A stretch of DNA of 47,676 nucleotides. Source: Candidatus Gastranaerophilales bacterium. Lineage in GTDB: Bacteria; Cyanobacteriota; Vampirovibrionia; Gastranaerophilales; Gastranaerophilaceae. The DNA is taken from contig CALUUV010000003.1 in the NCBI GenBank assembly GCA_944324055.1, positions 1 to 47,676 on the forward strand. The letters are read 5' to 3'. This document shows, one piece after another, positions 25,770 to 33,562 of this stretch (position 1 is the stretch's first letter; each line of letters begins with the position of its first letter). The translations under genes and the position numbers were made by a program. The notes under the pieces are model-generated. The model had not been told where the DNA came from and ran no database searches. It saw only the letters and a list, made by a program, of their open reading frames with translations.

Positions 25770-26063
25770 ATGGCTGAGTATCGTGTTAACACTCAAAATG
25801 GAGAAACTGAACTATCTTTAGATTTGTTGAACCAAATTTCAGAAGAGGTTATTGCTCAGGTACATACAAAAGAAGAATTGTCAGGTATAATCAACCAACA
25901 ATTAATCGAACAATATGCAAGAAAAGAAGCTTGGAAACGAGCATATAGAGATTTTCCTTTGCCAACAAGTAATATGACATTAGAAGCTCGTAGAGATTTA
26001 CAAGACAGAAGAAATGATCGAGCAGAATGGTATTATTTAGATATAATTGAAAAATTCCAATAA
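25770..26063 (+). CDS. Hypothetical protein upstream of dnaA, 97 aa
   Basis: I do not recognise this gene. It is a small, highly charged, mainly helical protein: an N-terminal strand-like segment, then a helix with SLDLLNQISEEVIAQV, then an Arg-rich helix near residues 60-90 (LEARRDLQDRRNDRAEW). GGAGG lies 8 nt before the ATG, a very strong site, so it is probably well expressed. A hairpin with a short T run (26097-26128) separates it from dnaA. No signal peptide or membrane segment is seen. Confidence 0.65.
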   Translation: MAEYRVNTQNGETELSLDLLNQISEEVIAQVHTKEELSGIINQQLIEQYARKEAWKRAYRDFPLPTSNMTLEARRDLQDRRNDRAEWYYLDIIEKFQ

Positions 26064-26096
26064 GATATTGAAAAATATTACAATAAAGATTTTTGG

Positions 26097-26128
26097 GACA
26101 AGGTTTATTAATTTAAGCCTTGTCTTTA
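26097..26128 (+). terminator. Terminator-like hairpin before dnaA
   Basis: GACAAGG (26097-26103) pairs with CCTTGTC (26118-26124), followed by TTTATG. The T run is short, so termination may be partial. Confidence 0.55.
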
Positions 26129-26137
26129 TGTTACAAT
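26129..26137 (+). promoter_or_regulatory. Extended -10 box 6 nt before dnaA (leaderless candidate)
   Basis: TGT then TACAAT (26132-26137) ends 6 nt before the dnaA ATG at 26144. No Shine-Dalgarno is present, so the mRNA probably begins at the start codon. Confidence 0.5.
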
Positions 26138-26143
26138 TTACAT

Positions 26144-27538
26144 ATGGATATAGTTGAAGTAAAAAATATCTGGAATAACGTAAAGGAAGAGATAATTAAA
26201 ACGGTTCCTGCAACCTCTCATCCTTGGATTATGCCAATGGAAGCAGTAGGTTTTGAAAATGGGATATTTTCAGTTATAACCGGTCAATCATTTGCTATTC
26301 AAATTATTAGAAAAAATCACTATCAACAAATATTAGATGTGTTTTCATCTTTAGGCTATCCATTAAAAAAATTTGATATTATATATGATGAAGATTTATC
26401 AAAAGAATTAAAAAAACAAAAAGAGAAAGAATTAAAAGCTCAAAAAAAAGCAGAAGAAAAATCATTGAAGGAAACTGCATTTGATGGAATGGCGAAAATG
26501 CAGTCCCAATCAAATTTAAATTTAAAATATAAATTTGAAAATTTTGTAGTTGGAGACAATAGTAAACTAGCACATGCAGTTGCTTATAATGTTGCTCAAC
26601 ATCCGGCAGAAAAGTATAATCCATTGTTTATATATGGAGGTTCTGGTTTAGGTAAAACTCACTTAATGCAAGCAATAGGACATTATACGTTATTTAATAA
26701 TCCAAAACTAAAAGTTCGTTATATAAAAACTGAAGATTATGTAAATGAACTTGTTGATAATTTAAGAAAAGGTGGCGATACAAATGATAGAATGGCAAAA
26801 TTCCGCCAAAAGTATCGTAATGTAGATATTTTATTAATTGATGATATCCAGTTTGTGGAATCAAAAAGTAGAACAATGGAAGAAATTTTTCATACATTTG
26901 ATACTCTTTATAATAAAAATAAGCAAATTGTTATAACATCAGATAAACGTCCTAAAGATATTCCAACGTTGCCTGAAAGATTAAGAACAAGATTTGAAAT
27001 GGGTATTGTTGTAGATATAACTCCTCCGGATTATGAAACAAGGGTTGCGATATTAACAAATTTAGCAGAACAATTAGGACTAAAAATATCTTTTGATGTA
27101 TATGATTACATTGCGAAAAATTTTGAAAGTAATGTAAGAGAACTGGAAGGTGCATTTAATAAAGTTACCGCGTTTGCAGATATTGAAAATGCTGAGATAG
27201 ATTTAGCATTTACTAAAAAAGTATTGCAATGTGATATGAATATTAAAAAAGTCTCAATAGAAGATATCGCAAAAATTGTTGCAGAATATTTTGATGTGAC
27301 AATTGATAATTTAAAAAGTCCAGCAAGAGCTCAAAGAATCTCAGAAGCAAGAAAAGTTGCGGTTTATCTAGCAAGAGAAATAACAAAATCAAGTTATGAA
27401 GAAATAGCTGAATATTTTGAGAAAAAACATCCTACAATTTTGTATTCATATCAAAAAGTTAAAGAGGATATAAAAACAGATATAAAACTAAAACAAACAA
27501 TAAGAGAGTTGAAACAGGCAGTAAAAACAAATGCTTAA
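26144..27538 (+). CDS. dnaA: Chromosomal replication initiator DnaA
   Basis: DnaA binds DnaA boxes at oriC and opens the duplex in an ATP-dependent way. 464 aa. Domain I is at about 1-85; a Lys/Glu-rich linker follows. The AAA+ domain has Walker A GGSGLGKTH (about 165-173) and Walker B ILLIDDIQFV (about 229). The C-terminal helix-turn-helix has the DnaA signature near 395-450. An upstream in-frame start at 26120 is rejected: MDIVEVKNIW is the normal N-terminus. I see no cluster of DnaA boxes beside it, so oriC is probably not in the window. Confidence 0.97.
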   Translation: MDIVEVKNIWNNVKEEIIKTVPATSHPWIMPMEAVGFENGIFSVITGQSFAIQIIRKNHYQQILDVFSSLGYPLKKFDIIYDEDLSKELKKQKEKELKAQKKAEEKSLKETAFDGMAKMQSQSNLNLKYKFENFVVGDNSKLAHAVAYNVAQHPAEKYNPLFIYGGSGLGKTHLMQAIGHYTLFNNPKLKVRYIKTEDYVNELVDNLRKGGDTNDRMAKFRQKYRNVDILLIDDIQFVESKSRTMEEIFHTFDTLYNKNKQIVITSDKRPKDIPTLPERLRTRFEMGIVVDITPPDYETRVAILTNLAEQLGLKISFDVYDYIAKNFESNVRELEGAFNKVTAFADIENAEIDLAFTKKVLQCDMNIKKVSIEDIAKIVAEYFDVTIDNLKSPARAQRISEARKVAVYLAREITKSSYEEIAEYFEKKHPTILYSYQKVKEDIKTDIKLKQTIRELKQAVKTNA

Positions 27539-27594
27539 TAAAGCTTGTAAAATTCGCTGAAATATTATAAAATGAACCCAATGGAGAGGTAAAA

Positions 27595-28056
27595 ATGAAG
27601 ACAATAGAAGGTGTATTAACAACAAGTGGTGAAAAATTTTGTATAATAATATCTCGATTTAATGAGTTTATAGGTTCAAAATTATTATCAGGAGCTATTG
27701 ATGAATTACGCAGACACGGCGTTGATGAATCAAATATAGATGTAGTATGGGTTCCAGGAGCTTTTGAAATTCCACTAATCGCAAAAAAATGTGCATTAAC
27801 TAACAGATATAATGCAATCATAACTTTAGGCGCTGTAATAAAAGGTTCAACAAGTCATTATGATTATGTTTGTGCAGAAGTTTCAAAAGGTGTTGCATCT
27901 GTTGGTTTAGAAACAGGTGTTCCTGTAATCTTTGGAGTATTAACTACTGATAATATAGAACAAGCTATTGAAAGAGCAGGAACTAAAGCAGGAAATAAAG
28001 GTTCAGATGCTGCAAAATCAGCTATTGAAATGGCAAACTTGTTAAAGCAAATATAA
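27595..28056 (+). CDS. ribH: 6,7-dimethyl-8-ribityllumazine synthase
   Basis: RibH condenses the pyrimidine and butanone-phosphate precursors to lumazine, the penultimate step of riboflavin synthesis. 153 aa, the normal length. SRFNEFI near 20-26, PGAFEIP near 62-68, [16 protein letters not shown] at about 84-99 and the [10 protein letters not shown] segment near 130 are all in place. GGAGAGG precedes the ATG by about 5 nt. It is the only riboflavin gene here, lying between dnaA and murQ with short gaps, so it is part of a mixed plus-strand run. Confidence 0.96.
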   Translation: MKTIEGVLTTSGEKFCIIISRFNEFIGSKLLSGAIDELRRHGVDESNIDVVWVPGAFEIPLIAKKCALTNRYNAIITLGAVIKGSTSHYDYVCAEVSKGVASVGLETGVPVIFGVLTTDNIEQAIERAGTKAGNKGSDAAKSAIEMANLLKQI

Positions 28057-28065
28057 AGGTTTTAG

Positions 28066-28947
28066 ATGAGCGAAATAATAACTGAATACCGTAATGAAAA
28101 TACAAAAGATATAGATTTATTGCCAACTATCGACATTGTTAGAAAAATTAATAATGAAGATAAAATAGTTGCGTTGGCAGTAGAGTATGAGTTAGAAAAT
28201 ATCGCTAAAGCCGTTGATGTAATATCAAAACAGTTTTTGCAAGGTGGCAAGTTAGTATATTTTGGAGCTGGGACATCAGGCCGTTTGGGGATATTAGATG
28301 CATCAGAATGTCCTCCTACTTTTAGTGTTGATTCGTCAATGGTTCAAGGTGTAATTGCTGGTGGTGATGTTGCAATGCGTTATGCCGTTGAAGGAGCAGA
28401 AGATAATTTTGATGCAGGGTATTCTGATGCTAAAATTCTGAATAAAGAAGATGTTTGCGTTGTAATATCAGCTAGTGGAAATCCTAAATATCTGTTAGGT
28501 GTATTATCTTATGCAGAAGAAATTGGTTGTAAGACAGTAGGAATTACTTGTAATTCAAAGGCAAAGATTGCAGAAGAAGTTGGAACATTAATTTGTGTAG
28601 AAGTTGGACCTGAAGTAATAGCAGGTTCAAGTCGCTTGAAAGCAGGAACTGCACAAAAAATGGTACTTAATATGTTAACAACCGGTTCAATGATAAAGAT
28701 AGGTAAAACATATGAAAACTTTATGATTGATTTAAATGCAACAAATGAAAAATTAAAAGATAGAGCAATTAGAATTGTTTCACAAATTGCAGGTGTCACA
28801 TTTGCAGTTGCTTATGAAAAATTAATAAATTGTGATTGGAAAATTAAAACAGCTATTGTATCTTTAATATTAGGAATATCACCGGAAGATGCGAATAGAA
28901 AATTAGAATTAAAAAATGGTGTTTTAAGGAAGGTTATAAAACAATAA
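28066..28947 (+). CDS. murQ: N-acetylmuramic acid 6-phosphate etherase
   Basis: MurQ cleaves the lactyl ether of MurNAc-6-phosphate to GlcNAc-6-phosphate, so it serves cell-wall sugar recycling or scavenging. 293 aa with SIS-domain signatures: FGAGTSGRLGILDASECPPTF near 64-84, AGGDVAMRYAVEGAEDN, ISASGNPKY and EVIAGSSRLKAGTAQKM near 183-199. The gene follows ribH by 9 nt and precedes gpsA by 13 nt, so the three are probably cotranscribed. No PTS transporter for MurNAc is in the window. Confidence 0.96.
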   Translation: MSEIITEYRNENTKDIDLLPTIDIVRKINNEDKIVALAVEYELENIAKAVDVISKQFLQGGKLVYFGAGTSGRLGILDASECPPTFSVDSSMVQGVIAGGDVAMRYAVEGAEDNFDAGYSDAKILNKEDVCVVISASGNPKYLLGVLSYAEEIGCKTVGITCNSKAKIAEEVGTLICVEVGPEVIAGSSRLKAGTAQKMVLNMLTTGSMIKIGKTYENFMIDLNATNEKLKDRAIRIVSQIAGVTFAVAYEKLINCDWKIKTAIVSLILGISPEDANRKLELKNGVLRKVIKQ

Positions 28948-28960
28948 GAGAGGGTCATAA

Positions 28961-29962
28961 ATGAAATTAACAGTACTTGGAGCAGGATGTTGGGGGTTAA
29001 CTTTAGCTTGGTTATTAACAGATAACTTTGATGAAGTTGTTGTATGGGGACGTCATTGCGATTTATATGAAGATTTGATTAAGAATAAACATGCATCAAA
29101 ACCATTGGAAGTACAGTTAAAAGATAGTGTTATTGTTACATCAGATTTAGAAAGTGCAATAAAAGATGCTGATATAATTTTATCAGTAGTAGCTACATCT
29201 GGTATGAGAGATGTATGTGAAAATCTTAAAAAAGCTGGAATTAAATCATCACAAATACTAGTTAATGCATCAAAGGGTATTGAATTAAATACTTTGATGA
29301 GAATGTCTGAAGTTATAAAAGATGTATTACCAGAACAAAAATTGGCAATACTTTCAGGCCCTACTCTAGCAAAAGAAGTATTACAAGGTAAACCAACTGC
29401 AGCATCAGTAGCATCAGATGATATGGAAGTTGCTAAATTTGTTCAAGAACATTGTAATGTTCCAAACAGATTTAGATTATATTCAAATAAAGATGTAATA
29501 GGTGTTGAATTAGGTGGTAGTTTAAAGAATGTAATTGCAATTGCTTCTGGTTTTGCACATGCAATGAATCTTGGTGATAACTGTGCAGGTTCATTATTAA
29601 CCCGTGGTATGGCTGAAATAGTTCGTTTAAGTGTTAAATTAGGGGCTAGCCCATCAACATTATACGGTCTATCTGGTATGGGGGATTTAATTGCAACTTG
29701 TTCAAGCCCTATGTCAAGAAATTATACAGTTGGCTCATTATTAGGACAAGGTAAAAAAATTGATGATATTTTAGCTACATTAGGTTCTGTTGCTGAAGGT
29801 GTAAAAACATCAAAAGCCGTATGTGATTTAGCTAAAAAATTAGGAGTTGAAGTTCCTGTTTCTCAGGCAATATATGATGCTGTATATACAGATATAACTC
29901 CGCAAGAAGTACTAAGCCGATTAATGAATAGAAAATTAAAAGAAGAAGAAAATTATGATTAA
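28961..29962 (+). CDS. gpsA: Glycerol-3-phosphate dehydrogenase [NAD(P)+]
   Basis: GpsA reduces dihydroxyacetone phosphate to glycerol 3-phosphate, the substrate of PlsY at the other end of this window. 333 aa with the N-terminal nucleotide loop GAGCWG (8-13), NASKGIEL, LSGPTLAKEV and the catalytic-domain motif ELGGSLKNVIAIASGF with its Lys. GAGAGGG lies before the ATG. Its last 8 nt overlap the start of ricT, so the two are translated from one mRNA. Confidence 0.96.
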   Translation: MKLTVLGAGCWGLTLAWLLTDNFDEVVVWGRHCDLYEDLIKNKHASKPLEVQLKDSVIVTSDLESAIKDADIILSVVATSGMRDVCENLKKAGIKSSQILVNASKGIELNTLMRMSEVIKDVLPEQKLAILSGPTLAKEVLQGKPTAASVASDDMEVAKFVQEHCNVPNRFRLYSNKDVIGVELGGSLKNVIAIASGFAHAMNLGDNCAGSLLTRGMAEIVRLSVKLGASPSTLYGLSGMGDLIATCSSPMSRNYTVGSLLGQGKKIDDILATLGSVAEGVKTSKAVCDLAKKLGVEVPVSQAIYDAVYTDITPQEVLSRLMNRKLKEEENYD

Positions 29963-30893
29963 ATATGCTGTAAATTATATAAAAAATACTTTTGTGCCAG
30001 TTGAGGTTCCTGAAAATACTGTTTTAGCAGATGGTCAGTATATTTTAGTACGAACTGAAAAAGGTGAAGAAGTTTTAAAAGTTCATATTGTAAATACGCA
30101 AATAGCTGAATTATGGGAAAAACAAGAGGAAAAACCTACTCCATTCCCTTTAATTCGTGTAATGTCTAAACATGATATGGAAATATTTGAAGAAATAAAA
30201 AAAGAAGAAGTAACTTCTTTTTTCAAATGTAAGGCATTAGTTGAAAAGCTAAAATTATCAATGAACTTGGTTCAATGTAGAATAACTTTTGACAAAAGAA
30301 AAATAACTTTTTATTATACAGCTCCAGAAAGAGTTGATTTTAGAGAGTTATTGAAAGAGTTAACACAGGTATTTAAAAGAACAAGAATTGATTTACGTCA
30401 TATAGGGGTAAGGGATGAAACTTCATTAATGGAAGGTTCTGGTATTTGTGGAAAACCATTTTGTTGTTGCTCTTTCAAACGTAAGTTTGAACCTATAAAT
30501 GTAAAACTTGCAAGAGATCAAGGAATGCCAATCACTCCATCAAAAATTTCTGGAACTTGTGGTCGTTTATTATGTTGCTTAAATTATGAATATTCAAATT
30601 ATATTGAAGCAGCTAAAGGAATGCCTCCAATAGGTTCTTCTGTAATGACTCCAAATGGTTTAGGAAAAGTTTGTTACATCAAATTTTTAAATGGAATTGT
30701 TGCTGTAAAATTAGAGGATGGAAAAACTCACGAGTATCAGCAAAATGAAATTGATATGGTTGATGCAGATGTAAATGTAGACATTGATATAGATGTTCCA
30801 TTAGTTCAAACATATGCAGAAGATGAAAAAGTTGATATGAAACAATTAAGACAATTAGAAGATGATAGAAATAGTTCAACAGGAAATGTCTAA
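29955..30893 (+). CDS. ricT: PSP1/YaaT-family protein RicT
   Basis: 312 aa protein of the PSP1/RicT family. In Bacillus the Ric (Y) complex carries [4Fe-4S] clusters and supports RNase Y-dependent mRNA maturation. The Cys sets are clear: GSGICGKPFCCCSFKRKF (about 156-173) and ISGTCGRLLCCLNYE (about 197-211). The N-terminal domain is the PSP1 fold; the last about 40 residues are Asp/Val-rich. It overlaps gpsA by 8 nt. No RicA or RicF partner is visible here. A terminator follows. Confidence 0.9.
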   Translation: MIKYAVNYIKNTFVPVEVPENTVLADGQYILVRTEKGEEVLKVHIVNTQIAELWEKQEEKPTPFPLIRVMSKHDMEIFEEIKKEEVTSFFKCKALVEKLKLSMNLVQCRITFDKRKITFYYTAPERVDFRELLKELTQVFKRTRIDLRHIGVRDETSLMEGSGICGKPFCCCSFKRKFEPINVKLARDQGMPITPSKISGTCGRLLCCLNYEYSNYIEAAKGMPPIGSSVMTPNGLGKVCYIKFLNGIVAVKLEDGKTHEYQQNEIDMVDADVNVDIDIDVPLVQTYAEDEKVDMKQLRQLEDDRNSSTGNV

Positions 30894-30915
30894 TTGTTAA
30901 CAATAATAAAATATT

Positions 30916-30945
30916 CTGAAAGCCTCTATATTAGAGGCTTTTCAG
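30916..30945 (+). terminator. Rho-independent terminator after ricT
   Basis: AGCCTCTA (30921-30928) pairs with TAGAGGCT (30932-30939), extended by CTGAA/TTCAG, with a short T run at 30939-30942. Confidence 0.75.
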
Positions 30946-31009
30946 TTGATTGCTCGCATAGCTTAGTAAATAGTTTGTTAAGTTTTGTAACAAAATTATA
31001 TACAAAGTA

Positions 31010-31038
31010 TTTACATAAATAAACATATTTGCAATAAT
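31010..31038 (+). promoter_or_regulatory. Promoter of the flagellin gene
   Basis: TTTACA at 31010-31015, a 17-nt spacer and AATAAT at 31033-31038. The form is sigma70-like; I found no FliA-type promoter. Confidence 0.5.
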
Positions 31039-31070
31039 GATTATGTAAGAAATAAGAAGAAGGTTATAAA

Positions 31071-31174
31071 ACAACAACTATTACATGTGGCTTTTTAATG
31101 CCAAAACAACAACTATCTAATTTTTTACACAAAACAAGATTCAAGGAATGAAATCTTGTATGAATGACAACTAT
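31071..31174 (+). repeat. Three leader copies of ACAACAACTAT
   Basis: Copies at 31071-31084 (ACAACAACTATTAC, identical to 16408-16421), 31106-31117 (ACAACAACTATC) and a shorter ACAACTATC at 31166-31174. All lie downstream of the predicted transcription start. Confidence 0.6.
31134..31159 (+). promoter_or_regulatory. Leader hairpin with AAGGA loop
   Basis: ACAAGATT and AATCTTGT form an 8-bp stem whose 10-nt loop contains AAGGA. This is the form of a CsrA site (ANGGA in a loop), and CsrA regulates flagellin in Bacillus. The sequence shows only the structure; no csrA gene is in the window. Confidence 0.4.
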
Positions 31175-31202
31175 CACAATATAAAATAATTTGACTTAAG
31201 CT

Positions 31203-31237
31203 CAACACTTTCGAGATTTGTCGAACTGTTTGTGTTG
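31203..31237 (+). promoter_or_regulatory. Nested leader hairpin upstream of the flagellin
   Basis: CAACAC pairs with GTGTTG, and inside it TTCGA pairs with TCGAA. It ends 63 nt before the ATG. Confidence 0.4.
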
Positions 31238-31300
31238 CTGATGGTTTCAAAATGACAGCAAAACATGATGTTAAAAATATAATTTCGAAAGGAGATTGAA

Positions 31301-32278
31301 ATGGTACTCACAATCAACACAAACATGGGATCTTTACAGGCCCAACATGCTTTAAGCAAGTCAACAAATTCATTGAACAAATCAATTGAAAGAATGACTA
31401 CAGGTTACAAAATCAATTCTGCAAAAGATGATGCAGCTGGATTAGCAGTTGCAACAAAAATGGAAACAAAATTAGGATCTGTTTCAGTTGCAGAGTCAAA
31501 CGTTCAGTTGGGTTCTTCATTATTAAACACAATTGAAGGAAACTATGGTGTAATCCAAGACCACTTACAACGTATTAGAGACTTGACTGAACAAGCAGCA
31601 AATGGAACATATGCTACTGACTCATTATTAGCAATTAAGTCAGAAATTTCACAAAGATTAGATGAAATCGACCGTGTAACAAAAAATACAGAATATAATG
31701 GTATGTATTTGTTATCAGGTGTAGATGCTGCAGGTGATCCATTAGCAATAGCAACAGATGGTTTAAACTTACAAGTTGGTATTACATCAAGTGAAAATTC
31801 TGTTATTAACTTAGATGCAAGTTTATTTAGATCTTGTTTAGCATCATCTTTATTAAACTTTGGAGATAGAGTGGGAACAGGCCCAGATGGTGTTATTAAT
31901 ACAGATTTAGAAGAAGTTAGTATGGCAAATATCGGCGATAAAGATGTATTTGCAGCAACTTGTGCAGGTTTAGGTACAACTACTGATTTAGAAGGTACAC
32001 ATGGTGCAAACCAAATGTTAGCAGCATTAGACTATGCATTAGCAGATATCAATGAAAGAACAACTTTATTAGGTGCAACTCAAAACAGATTAGATTCTGC
32101 ATCAGATGCATTACAAGTTCAATCAGATAACTTAACATCATCATTATCTACAGTAAGAGACGCAGATGTTGCTTCAGAATCATCAGCATTCATTTCAGCT
32201 CAGATTCTACAACAAGCATCAGCTTCGTTGTTATCAACAGCGAACCAAACTCCATCAATTGCGTTGAACTTAATCTAG
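31301..32278 (+). CDS. fliC: Flagellin (short form)
   Basis: 325 aa, a compact flagellin with little variable domain. The N-terminal TINTNMGSLQAQHAL start, ERMTTGYKINSAKDDAAGLA and the D1 segment LQRIRDLTEQAANGT (about 86-100) are standard, as is the C-terminal LTSSLSTVRDADVASESSAF with coiled-coil helices. AAAGGAG lies about 7 nt before the ATG. It is exported by the flagellar type III system and forms the filament. Neighbouring flagellar genes are absent. The same leader motif as the giant flagellin-like gene suggests joint control. A terminator follows at 32354. Confidence 0.95.
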   Translation: MVLTINTNMGSLQAQHALSKSTNSLNKSIERMTTGYKINSAKDDAAGLAVATKMETKLGSVSVAESNVQLGSSLLNTIEGNYGVIQDHLQRIRDLTEQAANGTYATDSLLAIKSEISQRLDEIDRVTKNTEYNGMYLLSGVDAAGDPLAIATDGLNLQVGITSSENSVINLDASLFRSCLASSLLNFGDRVGTGPDGVINTDLEEVSMANIGDKDVFAATCAGLGTTTDLEGTHGANQMLAALDYALADINERTTLLGATQNRLDSASDALQVQSDNLTSSLSTVRDADVASESSAFISAQILQQASASLLSTANQTPSIALNLI

Positions 32279-32353
32279 TAGGAAATGAATGATATGAAAG
32301 AAATAAAAAATATAAAAATCTAAATATAGCTGTTGATTGTGATATTATTAAAT

Positions 32354-32389
32354 GGCAAGAAATGAAAAGTTTCTTGCCGTTTTTTTTTT
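32354..32389 (+). terminator. Flagellin terminator
   Basis: GGCAAGAAA (32354-32362) pairs with TTTCTTGCC (32370-32378), followed by G and a run of ten or so T. A very strong signal. Confidence 0.92.
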
Positions 32390-32397
32390 ATTTATAG

Positions 32398-32403
32398 TAA
32401 AAT
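32398..32403 (+). promoter_or_regulatory. -10 box 6 nt before proB (leaderless candidate)
   Basis: TAAAAT ends 6 nt before the proB ATG at 32410, without a Shine-Dalgarno. A weak -35 (TTGCCG) would lie inside the flagellin terminator. Confidence 0.35.
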
Positions 32404-32409
32404 TATGTT

Positions 32410-33552
32410 ATGGATAGAAAAGATTTTTTAAATGTTAAAAGAATTGTTATTAAACTTGGTACTAATGTATTAAGAAATGAAGATGGCGATGTTGCTTTAT
32501 CAAGAATTTATTCGTATATTGAGGATATTTCAAAATTAGTTAAGTCTGGTAAAGAAGTAATATTAGTAACATCAGGTGCTGTTGGCTTAGGTAAAAAGAA
32601 AATAGGTTTATCTAATACAGATGGTGTTGCATTGAAGCAGGCTTGTGCTGCAATTGGGCAGAGTAAATTAATGTCATTATATGAAGAAGGATTTGATACA
32701 TATAATGTTGTAGCCGCTCAAATTCTTTTAACAGAAGATGATTTTTCTCAAAGAAAGAAATATTTAAGTTTAAGAACTACTTTGAATCGTTTATTAGAAA
32801 TGAAGGCAGTTCCTATTATCAATCAGAATGATACTGTTTCTGTAATAGATTTTGATGATGCATTTAATACAATGCAAGTATGTTTTGCCGACAATGATAA
32901 GCTTTCAGCACTTGTTGCAAGTGAATTGGATGCAGATTTATTATTAATTTTATCTGATGTTGATGGATTGTATGATGCAAATCCAAAGACAAATCCAGAA
33001 GCAAAAATAATAAAAGAAGTTGTAGGAGTAACAGATGAAATAAGAGCTTTAGGAACTGATGCTTCAGAAGGTGGAAGAGGCGGAATGAGAACTAAGCTTG
33101 AAGCTGCAAGATTAGTTACAAGATTTGGCGGAAAAGTTCTTATTGCTAATGGTAAAATTCCATATATTATTAGTGAAATATTCAATTACAAAGATTATGG
33201 AACAATGTTTATTCCTAATAATGAAAACTTATCTGAAAAGAAACGTTGGATAGGTTATGCGACAAATATTGTTGGAAAATTAATTGTTAATAATGGTGCA
33301 AAGGACGCAATATTAAATAAGGAATCAAGTTTACTTCCAATAGGCGTAATAGGTGTAGTAAATGATTTTAAACGTGGTGAAGTTATTTCTATCCATGATG
33401 AAAATGATGTTGAATTTGCACGTGGTATTGTAAATTATAATTCTGATGATTGTAAGAGAATTATTGGTAACCATTCAAATGAAATCTTAAAAGTTTTAGG
33501 TTTCAAGAATTATGATGCAATAATCACAAGAGATAATATAACAATTTTATAG
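32410..33552 (+). CDS. proB: Glutamate 5-kinase
   Basis: ProB phosphorylates glutamate in the first step of proline synthesis. 380 aa. The amino-acid-kinase domain (about 1-260) shows VIKLGTNVLRN, VTSGAVGLG, INQNDTVS and GGRGGMRTKLEAA. The C-terminal about 100 residues are the PUA domain (GKLIVNNGAKDAI onward). It is followed by proA after 10 nt, so the two form an operon that channels unstable glutamyl phosphate. The ATG has no Shine-Dalgarno and may be leaderless. Confidence 0.96.
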   Translation: MDRKDFLNVKRIVIKLGTNVLRNEDGDVALSRIYSYIEDISKLVKSGKEVILVTSGAVGLGKKKIGLSNTDGVALKQACAAIGQSKLMSLYEEGFDTYNVVAAQILLTEDDFSQRKKYLSLRTTLNRLLEMKAVPIINQNDTVSVIDFDDAFNTMQVCFADNDKLSALVASELDADLLLILSDVDGLYDANPKTNPEAKIIKEVVGVTDEIRALGTDASEGGRGGMRTKLEAARLVTRFGGKVLIANGKIPYIISEIFNYKDYGTMFIPNNENLSEKKRWIGYATNIVGKLIVNNGAKDAILNKESSLLPIGVIGVVNDFKRGEVISIHDENDVEFARGIVNYNSDDCKRIIGNHSNEILKVLGFKNYDAIITRDNITIL

Positions 33553-33562
33553 AGGTGTTGTT

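Larger units (their letters stand above)
30894..31300 (+). other. Long intergenic region and flagellin 5' leader, 407 nt
   Basis: It contains the ricT terminator, a TTTACA/AATAAT promoter (31010-31038), three copies of the ACAACAACTAT motif, two hairpins (31134-31159 and 31203-31237) and, just before the flagellin ATG, AAAGGAG. The transcribed leader is about 255 nt. No open reading frame of note lies in it. Confidence 0.6.

Noticed and set aside
26120-26143. Upstream in-frame start for dnaA
   Set aside because: The extension has no ribosome binding site, overlaps a hairpin and the -10 box, and departs from the standard DnaA N-terminus.
31071-31174. CRISPR-like array from the ACAACAACTAT copies
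   Set aside because: Copies are short, unevenly spaced, of decreasing length, and lie in a flagellin leader; no cas gene is present.
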